A stretch of 34,676 nucleotides of DNA from HGM04593 sp045654885 (lineage in GTDB: Bacteria; Bacteroidota; Bacteroidia; Bacteroidales; Bacteroidaceae), in contig JAZOOF010000013.1 of NCBI GenBank assembly GCA_045654885.1, positions 1-34,676 of the forward strand, read 5' to 3'. The notes under the pieces are model-generated. The model had not been told where the DNA came from. It saw nothing but the letters and a program-made list of their open reading frames with translations, and ran no database searches. Shown one piece after another: positions 1-7,800 of this stretch. The position numbers and the translations under genes were made by a program. Numbering within the stretch: position 1 is the stretch's first letter; each line of letters starts with the position of its first letter.

Positions 1-6
1 TTTTTG

Positions 7-27
7 GTACTTTTTTCAAAAAAGTAC
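7..27. terminator. Palindromic hairpin, probable terminator of an upstream gene
   Basis: GTACTTTTTT and AAAAAAGTAC are perfect inverted repeats separated by a single C, so a hairpin with its upper A/T pairs opened is possible on either strand. A T-run precedes it, which would give a U-tract for a transcript read leftward. The gene it would serve lies outside the window, so the role is inferred. Confidence 0.4.
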
Positions 28-82
28 AGAGAGAAAGACTTGAAGAAAAATACAAGTGAACAATTAAGGTTGAGGAATGCCG

Positions 83-123
83 GAGAATTTAACGACGAGC
101 GAAAGCGAGTTTTCTCGTCCCCC
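83..123. repeat. Hairpin followed by TTCTCGTCCCCC, copy 1
   Basis: GACGAG (94-99) and CTCGTC (114-119) form an inverted repeat around a CGAAAGCGAG centre, and the block ends in TTCTCGTCCCCC (112-123). The same 12 bases end a different hairpin at 12839-12865. Two copies in 35 kb, both intergenic, suggest a small dispersed element. The similarity outside the shared 12 bases is weak. Confidence 0.3.
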
Positions 124-166
124 AACTTTTGCAGGTGAGCCTAGAACAATACACCTCCCAAACTCA

Positions 167-196
167 AGATTCTTCACATACGTTCAGAATGACAAA
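167..196 (+). repeat. Dispersed intergenic repeat (AGATTCTTC...CTCAGAATGAC family), copy A
   Basis: This copy reads AGATTCTTCACATACG then TTCAGAATGACAAA, very near the family consensus. It is followed by TTCGCGATTTT, which resembles the flank of the minus-strand copy at 24134-24164 (TTTCGCGAAAA), so the element may extend beyond the core. It lies just beyond the 3' end of the HD-domain gene. Confidence 0.65.
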
Positions 197-227
197 TTCG
201 CGATTTTAGTCAACGTCTATTGGCGCC

Positions 228-857
228 CTACTCTTTTACTCCGTATGTTTTTCCCAGTTCCAGTTTCTTTATGCGTGACTTGATGCCGCCGGGTTTGCGA
301 TGGAAGTGCGCGGAGAGTTCCTCTATTGTTGCGCCCTCGCGCCACATGGCTGTAAGCACTGTGTCATCCTCCTCGCTCCACGGGGCATAGGCGTTTGGGA
401 ACTCCTGACGGCAGGCATAGACGGAGTATGTTGGGGTGCCGGTGAGCAGCTTGTAGGCCTTCAGGTATTTTTTCAGGCGCTTGACATCTTTGTCCGAAAG
501 GTAGGGCAAACGGCGTATATCCATGTTGTCGGTGAGGTCGTTGAGCTTTACCGCCACGGCCAATGGGTTATGCTTTATGCGCGCTATGAACTTGTCGTAT
601 GGTTCGTCGGGCGAAAGTTTTGTCACACAGCGCAGCGCCTCGACTATGCGGGGCGAGAAGCCTTCGGCCGCAAGCTGTTCAAACGTCCAGCTGCTGTCCT
701 CCACCACATCGTGCAGCACACCCACAATTTTCTCCTCCATTGTCTGTCCCATTGCCATCACACGTAAGGGGTGGCCGATATATTCGTTACCGGACTTGTC
801 CAGTTGCCCACGGTGCGCCTCGGTTGCTATTTCTATTGCTCGTTCAAGAGTTGCCAT
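228..857 (-). CDS. HD-domain hydrolase, (p)ppGpp hydrolase-like, with C-terminal Myb/SANT-like domain
   Basis: The 209-residue protein has the layout of small SpoT/MESH1-type HD hydrolases. Visible motifs are GHP around His29, the LHDVVED box (His49, Asp50, Glu53, Asp54) and KLNDLTDNMD (Lys104 to Asp113), which in the family bind a metal and the nucleotide. Such enzymes remove the 3'-pyrophosphate of (p)ppGpp, but the substrate here is inferred. No synthetase, TGS or ACT domain follows. Residues about 158-201 instead read PWSEEDDTVLTAMWREGATI and then GGIKSRIKKL, the pattern of Myb/SANT-like helix-turn-helix tails. The gene is monocistronic, with a well-placed TAnnTTTG element 18 bases before the ATG. 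It could instead be an HD phosphohydrolase with another substrate. The HD call is firm, the substrate moderate, and the tail's DNA binding unproven. Confidence 0.85.
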   Translation of the reverse strand: MATLERAIEIATEAHRGQLDKSGNEYIGHPLRVMAMGQTMEEKIVGVLHDVVEDSSWTFEQLAAEGFSPRIVEALRCVTKLSPDEPYDKFIARIKHNPLAVAVKLNDLTDNMDIRRLPYLSDKDVKRLKKYLKAYKLLTGTPTYSVYACRQEFPNAYAPWSEEDDTVLTAMWREGATIEELSAHFHRKPGGIKSRIKKLELGKTYGVKE

Positions 858-875
858 AATTGAATTTTATTTACG

Positions 876-883
876 CAAAGCTA
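876..883 (-). promoter_or_regulatory. -7 promoter element of the HD-domain gene
   Basis: On the minus strand the sequence is TAGCTTTG, a full match to the Bacteroidales -7 consensus TAnnTTTG, 18 bases from the ATG. The -33 region lacks a clear TTTG, which is common for weaker promoters of this group. Confidence 0.5.
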
Positions 884-945
884 AACATTTTTTGGAGAAT
901 AAAATAACTTTTGAGTTTACTGATACACGTTTTCGCGGATATAAG

Positions 946-974
946 AGATCTTTCACTGCGCTCAAGATGAGATA
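946..974 (+). repeat. Dispersed intergenic repeat, copy B (diverged)
   Basis: AGATCTTTCACTGCGCTCAA followed by GATGAGATA matches the family core with one missing base and several substitutions. It lies between the divergent HD-domain gene and the DNA-repair operon, 100 bases from copy C in the same orientation. Confidence 0.5.
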
Positions 975-1077
975 TACCGATAAAATTCTTTTAGGAGGCT
1001 GCATTTTCACAAGATTATAATTGGCACGTCGGGCAATTTGCACTACATTTACATTTTCTCATTTAACTTACAACAAG

Positions 1078-1110
1078 AGATCCCTCGTCGCTACGCTCTG
1101 TCGGGATGAC
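1078..1110 (+). repeat. Dispersed intergenic repeat, copy C (hairpin form)
   Basis: This copy carries the variant ATCCC ... GGGAT, in which the arms (1080-1084 and 1103-1107) pair around a CGCTACGCTC-type centre and GATGAC follows. It lies 25 bases before the chosen start of the alkyltransferase gene. An upstream in-frame start at 1021 would translate this repeat into protein, which is why the start at 1135 is preferred. Confidence 0.6.
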
Positions 1111-1134
1111 ACCAATTGGGACAACATAACATTA

Positions 1135-1452
1135 ATGAATATACGCAAACGTTTGGAAGAATGCAGCGAAATCACGCCGTTCCAACGGCGGGTGTACATG
1201 GAGGTGCTGAATGTTCCGCCGGGCATCACCATCACATACGGCGAACTGGCGCGGCGCATAGGTTGCCGCAGCGCACAGGCCGTGGGGCAGGCATTGAAGC
1301 GCAACCCTTTCGCGCCCGAGGTTCCATGCCACCGCGTGGTAGCCGCCGGTGGGTCAATAGGCGGCTACTTTGGCAAGCGCGACGGGGAAATGATTGAGCG
1401 CAAGCGCAAGCTCATTGAAGAGGAACAGGAGAGCGCAAACAACAGGATATAA
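1135..1452 (+). CDS. Short 6-O-alkylguanine-DNA alkyltransferase (MGMT family)
   Basis: The 105-residue protein consists only of the alkyltransferase DNA-binding/active-site domain. The hallmark PCHRVV is present with Cys65 as acceptor cysteine, so it is not an ATL protein with that cysteine replaced. TYGELA and RSAQAVGQALKRNP match the helix-turn-helix and arginine-finger region. Family members with the N-terminal domain are about 165 residues or longer, so this is a single-domain form that probably transfers alkyl groups from O6-alkylguanine to itself. The start is the ATG at 1135, because the longer frame from 1021 runs through a dispersed repeat and has no family similarity. An AlkD-like gene follows after 13 bases and rmuC after that, so co-transcription in a DNA-maintenance operon is likely. 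Confidence 0.88.
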   Translation: MNIRKRLEECSEITPFQRRVYMEVLNVPPGITITYGELARRIGCRSAQAVGQALKRNPFAPEVPCHRVVAAGGSIGGYFGKRDGEMIERKRKLIEEEQESANNRI

Positions 1453-1465
1453 ACAAAAAGCAAGT

Positions 1466-2290
1466 ATGATAGAACATCTTTTGCAGCCACTGGTGTGCGA
1501 GCGTTTCAAGAACGATGCACGTTACCGCGACGGGCATCTGCGCGTGATAAATGCACTACCCTGCCGACGCGTGCTGGGACTACACACACCCGAGATGAAA
1601 CAGGTAGCCAAGCTACTGTGGCGCAAGGGTGGCGAGATTGCATTGCCCGACGGTTCACACAGAACCTGCACAAACGGCAGGGAGGTCATCGCATGCTTTG
1701 AGGCAGCCGACAGCAACACTCTTTGCTACGAGGAGACTGTCATATGGGGTTTCCTTATAAACCTTGAAAAGTGCACGTTAACAGAACGATTGGCAATGCT
1801 CGGATGCTACGTGCCGGTAATGGACAACTGGGCTGTGTGCGACTCATACTGCGCCAATGCCAAATGGATGGCAAAAGCCGACAAGGAGGTGCTATGGGCA
1901 TTCCTACAGCCCTATTTCCGCTCCGTACGCGAGTTCGAGGTGCGCTTTGCCATTGTAACGGCAATGACATATTTTCTCAAAGACGAGTGGATAGAACGCG
2001 TCTTTGCACAGTTGGAGAGGATTGATTTCGACCGCATAACATCGGAATACCGCACCGGGAAAGGCAAGCCAAAAGCGGCTCAACAAAGAACAGTGCAGGG
2101 CACTGAGCCATACTATGTGCGCATGGGAGTGGCATGGTTGCTTGCTACGGCACTGGCAAAGTTCCCCACGCAGACAAGGATGTTTGCCCGCGCATCGGGG
2201 TTGCCGGCCGATGTAATAAAACTCTACACTCGCAAGGCACGCGAATCGTTGCGCACCCGCACAGTAGAGCCTTTACAAATATTTACATAA
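1466..2290 (+). CDS. AlkD-like DNA alkylation repair protein
   Basis: The 274-residue protein resembles the HEAT-like-repeat DNA alkylation repair family (AlkC/AlkD type), glycosylases that remove N3- and N7-alkylated purines without flipping the base. Supporting features are the N-terminal LGLHTPEMKQVAKLLW segment, VIWGFLINLEKC, and the VMDNWAVCDSYC stretch followed by EFEVRFAIVTAMTYFL, which match the helical repeats and the conserved Trp/Asp region. The C-terminus is basic. The start at 1466 is chosen because it follows the alkyltransferase stop by 13 bases and begins at the conserved region, whereas the longer frame from 1394 overlaps the upstream gene. Pairing with an alkyltransferase supports a role against alkylation damage. 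The exact substrate is not shown. Confidence 0.87.
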   Translation: MIEHLLQPLVCERFKNDARYRDGHLRVINALPCRRVLGLHTPEMKQVAKLLWRKGGEIALPDGSHRTCTNGREVIACFEAADSNTLCYEETVIWGFLINLEKCTLTERLAMLGCYVPVMDNWAVCDSYCANAKWMAKADKEVLWAFLQPYFRSVREFEVRFAIVTAMTYFLKDEWIERVFAQLERIDFDRITSEYRTGKGKPKAAQQRTVQGTEPYYVRMGVAWLLATALAKFPTQTRMFARASGLPADVIKLYTRKARESLRTRTVEPLQIFT

Positions 2291-2303
2291 GAAAAAACAT
2301 ACT

Positions 2304-3704
2304 ATGGAAATCATTTTTGCAACTATTCTGGGAGTGGCATTGGGAGTATTGATTGGCATTGTTGTTGCACGTGGCAAGAGCAAGGGAATGCAGAACACCA
2401 TTGACAAGCTGCAGTGGCAGCTTGAGAGCGAGAGGGCGAATGCCGAGCAGGCAGCACAGAGCTTCCAAAAGCAGATGGCCGAGGCGAAGGCCGAGACAAA
2501 GGAACAGATTGAGAGCATAAAGGCCGAATGCGAGAAGCGCATTGCTCAAGCGAAGGCCGATGCCGAGAAACAGTGTGCCGATGCGATGGCTGCACAGGAG
2601 AGAAGGCACACCGAGGCCACCAAGGCACAACAGGAGCTTTTTGACGAGACAATGGCAAGGGTGAGTGCACAGGTGAAGAGCGCCACCGACGAGATGCTGA
2701 AGCAACGCCAGAGGGAGTTTGCCGAATCGAGCAACAGCAACATTGAGCAGATTGTGACCCCGTTGCGCGAGACAATAGAGAAGATGAAGCAGACCATGAG
2801 CGACAGCACACTGAAGCAGACCGAGCTGAGCAGCGAGATGAAGGCAAATATTGAGAACATGATGCGCCACAGCGCGGCTGCCAAGGAGAGCGCCGACGAG
2901 CTTGCACGTGTGTTCAAGCACAGGAGCAAAGTGCAGGGAGACTGGGGCGAGCGCGTGCTCGATGAGTTGCTCACCTCGCAGGGCCTCACACAGGGCATAC
3001 ACTATGACATACAGGCCACGATACGCGACGCGGCAGACAACGTGGTGCGGACAGACACCGGCGGCAACCTGCGCCCCGATGTAATAATGCACATAGACAA
3101 CAACCGCGAAATAATCGTCGACTCGAAGGTATCGCTCACCGCATTCATTGACTATGTGAATGCCGAGACCGAGGAGGAGCGCCAGAAGTACCTGAAGGCA
3201 CACATTGAGAGCATACAGAAGCACGTGAAGGAGCTGTCGAAGAAGGACTACTCGTCCTACATAAAGGCACCCAAGGTGAAGATGGACTATGTGATTATGT
3301 TCGTTCCGCACACCGGTGCGCTGTGGACAGCGCTGAACGCACAGCCCGACCTGTGGCGCAAGGCAATGGAGATGAACGTGTTCATTGCAGATGAGCAGAC
3401 TCTCTTTGCCGCACTGCGAATGATAAACCTCACATGGACCCACATTGCACAGACCGAGAACCACAAGAAGGTTTACGAGCTTGCAAACGAAATCATTGAG
3501 AGGGTGGGCATGTTCATGGAGAGCTACGAGAGTATAGGAAAGGCCATTGCCAACGCACAGAAAGCCTATGACGATGGTGGCAAAAAACTTGCCCCAAGCG
3601 GCCAGAGCATCCTCAACACCTGTGCCAAGCTTAACAAGCTCGGCGCAAAGCAGAGCAGCAAGCACCCCATCAGGCAGATTGAAGGAGCAACCGACATTGA
3701 ATGA
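2304..3704 (+). CDS. rmuC: DNA recombination protein RmuC
   Basis: The 466-residue protein starts with a single hydrophobic segment (about residues 2-22). A long charged coiled coil rich in Ala, Glu, Lys and Gln follows (about 30-180), and then the RmuC nuclease-like domain (about 195-440). Recognisable stretches are VFKHRSKVQGDWGERVLDEL, NLRPDVIMHIDNNREIIVDS (a PD-(D/E)xK-like core with Asp and Lys in DSKVSL) and VIMFVPHTGALWTAL. RmuC limits recombination between inverted repeats in E. coli and is thought to be an inner-membrane-anchored nuclease. The gene begins 13 bases after the AlkD-like gene and is probably the last of that operon. Identification is secure; the mechanism is family knowledge. 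Confidence 0.95.
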   Translation: MEIIFATILGVALGVLIGIVVARGKSKGMQNTIDKLQWQLESERANAEQAAQSFQKQMAEAKAETKEQIESIKAECEKRIAQAKADAEKQCADAMAAQERRHTEATKAQQELFDETMARVSAQVKSATDEMLKQRQREFAESSNSNIEQIVTPLRETIEKMKQTMSDSTLKQTELSSEMKANIENMMRHSAAAKESADELARVFKHRSKVQGDWGERVLDELLTSQGLTQGIHYDIQATIRDAADNVVRTDTGGNLRPDVIMHIDNNREIIVDSKVSLTAFIDYVNAETEEERQKYLKAHIESIQKHVKELSKKDYSSYIKAPKVKMDYVIMFVPHTGALWTALNAQPDLWRKAMEMNVFIADEQTLFAALRMINLTWTHIAQTENHKKVYELANEIIERVGMFMESYESIGKAIANAQKAYDDGGKKLAPSGQSILNTCAKLNKLGAKQSSKHPIRQIEGATDIE

Positions 3705-3785
3705 TTGACAACAAATTGACGCGCAAGAGAGTACCGGAACAAAAACATTTTGCTATCTTAGCGCGCAAAGAAAAATATTGCATTT

Positions 3786-4784
3786 ATGGGAAAGTATATG
3801 GCTTCAGCGACAAGATACAGTGACAGCGACAAGATATACCGCCGTTGCGGCAACAGCGGAGTGCTGCTGCCAAAGGTGAGCCTTGGATTCTGGCAAAATT
3901 TCGGTGCCGATGCATCGTACGACAATGCACGTGCCATAGCACGGCTGGCATTCGACAACGGCGTAACGCATTTTGACCTTGCCAACAACTATGGCCCGCC
4001 ACCGGGCGCAGCCGAGGAACTGGTAGGCCGCATGCTGAAAGAGGATTTTGCCACACACCGCGACGAGTTGTTCATTGCCACAAAGGCCGGATATGACATG
4101 TGGGCAGGCCCTTACGGCAGCTGGGGTTCTCGCAAGCACCTGATGGCAAGCCTTGACCAGAGCCTTGGGCGCATGCAGCTCGATTATGTCGACCTCTTCT
4201 ACATACACCGCTACGACCCTGTGACACCGCTCGACGAGACACTGCAGACGCTTGTGGACATTGTACGCGCCGGCAAAGCGCTTTACATAGGTATTTCGCG
4301 CTGGCCGCTCGATGCACTGAAATATGCAAATGATTTCCTGCGCAAGCAAGGTGTTCCGCCACTCATTTTCCAGGGGCGGTTGAACTTGCTCGACAGGGCA
4401 GTACAGGAAGAGGGGATACCCGCATACTGCAAGGAGCAGGGAATAGGTTTCATCTCCTTCTCGGCACTTGCACAGGGATTGCTGACATCGCGCTACCTTG
4501 GCGGCATACCAGGCGACTCGCGCATGGCACGCGGCGGCTCGCTGCAGCAGGAGAAACTGTCGCCCGAGTTATTGGAATACTTGAATACCCTCAACAGAAT
4601 TGCAGTTGAACGCGGCGAGTCGCTTGCCACAATGTCACTTGCATGGGTGCTTGCACAGGAGGGAGTGACATCGGTGCTTGTGGGAGCACGTACCCCCGAG
4701 CAGTTTGCCGAGTCACTACATTGCATAGAGGTATCGCAGGACATCTGCAAGGAGCTGCCGCTCTACCCTCACAAGGTCTTTTAA
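3786..4784 (+). CDS. yghZ: Aldo/keto reductase, YghZ / L-glyceraldehyde-3-phosphate reductase type
   Basis: The 332-residue cytosolic oxidoreductase shows the full aldo/keto reductase tetrad: Asp64 in THFDLANNYG, Tyr69, Lys100 in FIATKAGYD and His141 in DLFYIHRYDP. The run NNYGPPPGAAEE is characteristic of the YghZ/potassium-channel-beta-like subgroup, which reduces small aldehydes such as L-glyceraldehyde 3-phosphate and methylglyoxal with NADPH. The C-terminal VLVGARTPEQ is the usual cofactor-binding segment. The first ATG (3786) gives a slightly long leader; an ATG 12 bases later is also possible. It follows rmuC by 81 bases, and a 19-bp-stem hairpin shared with the convergent cotH gene lies downstream. 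The substrate is inferred from subgroup resemblance. Confidence 0.9.
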   Translation: MGKYMASATRYSDSDKIYRRCGNSGVLLPKVSLGFWQNFGADASYDNARAIARLAFDNGVTHFDLANNYGPPPGAAEELVGRMLKEDFATHRDELFIATKAGYDMWAGPYGSWGSRKHLMASLDQSLGRMQLDYVDLFYIHRYDPVTPLDETLQTLVDIVRAGKALYIGISRWPLDALKYANDFLRKQGVPPLIFQGRLNLLDRAVQEEGIPAYCKEQGIGFISFSALAQGLLTSRYLGGIPGDSRMARGGSLQQEKLSPELLEYLNTLNRIAVERGESLATMSLAWVLAQEGVTSVLVGARTPEQFAESLHCIEVSQDICKELPLYPHKVF

Positions 4785-4797
4785 AAATACATCTACC

Positions 4798-4846
4798 ATA
4801 TAAACAGCATCGGGGTGGCTAATGACTACCCCGATGCTGTTTATAT
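4798..4846. terminator. Bidirectional hairpin terminator between the convergent aldo/keto reductase and cotH genes
   Basis: The arms 4798-4816 and 4828-4846 are perfectly complementary over 19 bases (ATATAAACAGCATCGGGGT and its complement), with an 11-base loop. A/T-rich ends on both sides provide short U-runs for either direction. It starts 14 bases after the reductase stop and ends 12 bases before the cotH stop. Confidence 0.8.
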
Positions 4847-4857
4847 TCAGGTTTGTA

Positions 4858-7800
4858 TCAATAAACCAATACTTTCTCGCCATTTACAACATACACACCC
4901 GCGGGCAGTGCAATTCTTGTTGTACCGCTATTTACGCGTACCTTGCGAACGAGACGGCCGTCAACAGAGTACACAACAATTTCCTGTGGTTCGAGCGATG
5001 TCACTGTTATGCAGTCGCCGCCATTTACAGAGTATGTAGCATAGACACCGGAAATGCCTGTTGCCTGGCTAAAGGCAATCTTCAGGTCATTGAAACGCAC
5101 CTCGTCGTTATTACCGTCAACGGCATACGCATTGACAATCTCAAAAGCGCGGGCATCCTCTTCGACAACCGATGTCGCGTTAGCGTCAAGGCTTACAAGA
5201 ACATCATCACTGCCGCTTATTGTCGCGTTTTCATCGGAGTAGACCACAACGCGATAGGTATTCATATCGAGCATCTCGTAGCTGAAATTGTGCGATGCCA
5301 AAGCCTGGGCAGGCACAATGTCATTGACGAACACACCATCGGGCACCCTGATGTCGAACTGCATTGCTGTATACTCCTCGCCGCTGTAACGCATGAGGTT
5401 CAACGGCACAACGGCATCCTCGCCAAGCGCGAGCACCGCGTCCTCGCCATATAGTTCGCCTGCTGCAAGCGGTGTGCTGTAGGCATACGTTGCCGACGGT
5501 GCCTCGGCCATCATAACCTCACCGGCTGTCAAATCGGCATCTTCAAGGTCAATGTAACCGTCGGCATTCAAATCGGCCTTTGCTTCGCTGAAACGTTTGT
5601 ATACATTGCCATGAATATAAGCTGTTATCACAGCCACGTCGTGCACAGTCAACTGGTTGTTGAGGTCGGCATCACCAGGCAAGGTGTATATAAGGTCATT
5701 TATATCATACTCTTCAAGGTTGTTGTAGATGTAGTTCGCACGCTCCTGAACCCACTGCTTTGCACGGTCACGGTCGCTCTCGCTGAAACCATAGCTACTG
5801 CCCCACTCGTAGGCATTGTTCTGGAACGAGGTCTTTGCAAAGTTGTAGTAACTGTCGATGTAATCGTGCAACTCGGCAATAGAGCTGTTCTCCATGAACT
5901 CCTTCCACACATGGTAATAGTGTTTCTTGAAGATTTCGATGCTTGTCATGTCAAGCCAGAAACGGTATGCCTCCATTGAAGTCTTGATGACACTTGATGT
6001 CTGGCCGCTATAGCAATACTGGCTCCCGTTCTCATAGTTGAATCCCCAATCGAAATCCCACAGGGGGCCAAAGGCAATCTTGCCATTGGGGTCGCTCTCA
6101 TTCTTATGATAATAGGTACTCTTGGGGTGGTTGATTTCCTGGTTAAGAACAAGGTCATTGGTGAGGAAGAAACGGGCAGTGGCATCAACGTCCATCACAT
6201 CCTCAAGGCCTTCACCTGCGTACACAGCGGCCTGCATCTCTCTTGAATCCTCAAGTATCGCTGCACGACGATCTTTTGCATACTCCTCGTTTATATACTC
6301 ATCAAGGTCGGGTTCGGCAACCTTTACAGGCAAGTTATAGTTTCCTGTACGGTAAATGGTTTCATCGGTACTGCCGTATGTATCCAGCTCAACGACATAA
6401 CCATCTTCCTCATCAATATCCACACTGTTGTTAGCCATGCCAACCTTTTCGGTGAACATATAGTTGCCCATATAATAACCGTTCATGTACAGTTCGACAG
6501 GAATTATGTGGTTGGGGTATTTTGCTCCTGCCATTTGTCCAATTTTCATGGCAATGGCATTTGCCATGAGCGCACCCTTCTGCGCATTTGCAAGCAACAC
6601 CCAACTCTTGCCCTTGGTAAGGCCGAAAGGTTTTACCTTCTCCTCGAACTTCAGGCGATAAGGTTTCTTGCTATGGCTCCATGACGAGTTTCCGCGGCCT
6701 TTTATCTGCACCGAATCCTCGAAGTTTTCGTAAACTCCATTTCCTGATATACGGAACTTCGCATTCAGATAGTAATCCTTGCTGGTTACAAAGAGTCCGC
6801 CATCAATGTCGATATCAATACGTGGAACTGTTGCAATTCTGTCGGTGAGCCAATCAATAGTTACATTATATGTATTGCCAAAAGGCACACGTCGGTTTTC
6901 ATACACGGCATCCTGTATTTTCACAGGCTCCTCGGTTGTTGCAGGGATGACATTGTACACCCTCAACTCGGACAAAGCCAGGTGGTTCTTTGAGTACTCG
7001 CCGCTTGTCTGCACTATTCGCAGATATGAATACTTGCTACCAAGCGAGATGGTCGGTGAGGTATACTCCTGGCCGGCACCGCCCCTGGGCATGCCATCGG
7101 CGATATAATCTAATGTGCGGATAAGCTTCCAATTATTGCCGTCATTGCTAGCATAAATCTCCCAGACAAGCGGATTATAACCGGACTGGGGACGGCACTT
7201 ATAATAGAGCTGGATGTTCTCCAGCTGCTCGGGCAAAGCAATCTGGATATAGGCATTCACATTGACAGTTGCATTGTTGGCACTGCCCCATGTCGAGTGA
7301 AATATTGTTGACGGACTGCCGTCGAGCAGGTTTGCAAGCGATTCGCTGCTGCTTGATGACGGTTTGTTGGTGGATAGCATATCGGCTGTCAATGCAACCT
7401 CAACCGTCTCGCCCGAAGTCGATGGTGTAGTCCATATCTCATCCTGCACCTTTATTCTCTTTATGATGTTGTAACCGGGATAGGTCACCTTATACGAGAC
7501 TGTTTTTGCAAAGCTATGACGTGTCTCCTTGCTCACCTGCAGCACGGTATCGACATATGCAACCGCCTTGTCATCGCTCAGCTGGAAGCTTGCTGTGAGC
7601 CACTTACCGATAGCGTTGACACTGAGATTGATGTCATTGGTGACCTCGGCACACTCCACATCCACATTCAACGTGGGGTTATATTTGTTGTTGAACTTGA
7701 ACGATGTCATTGAAGGCAACATAGGTTTTACCGTTGAAATACTGTCATACTCGCTCTTGGTGTAATACATAGTCTCGCCGCCGTCCAACGGGAAGTAGAC

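Noticed and set aside
77..283. 68-codon plus-strand frame at the left end
   Set aside because: It runs through repeat copy A and into the antisense of the HD-domain gene; no protein-like features.
1021..1043. TTGGCAC ... TTGC resembling a sigma-54 -24/-12 promoter before the alkyltransferase gene
   Set aside because: GG and GC are separated by 15 bases where sigma-54 needs 10, so the spacing is wrong. A weak TTGG-N19-TACATTTA reading as an ordinary promoter is possible but too poor to list.
1021..1134. N-terminal extension of the alkyltransferase to 1021
   Set aside because: The extra 38 codons translate a dispersed repeat and have no alkyltransferase character.
2283..3665. 460-codon minus-strand frame opposite rmuC
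   Set aside because: It is the antisense of a secure gene and its Leu/Cys/His-rich product follows from the complement of rmuC codons.
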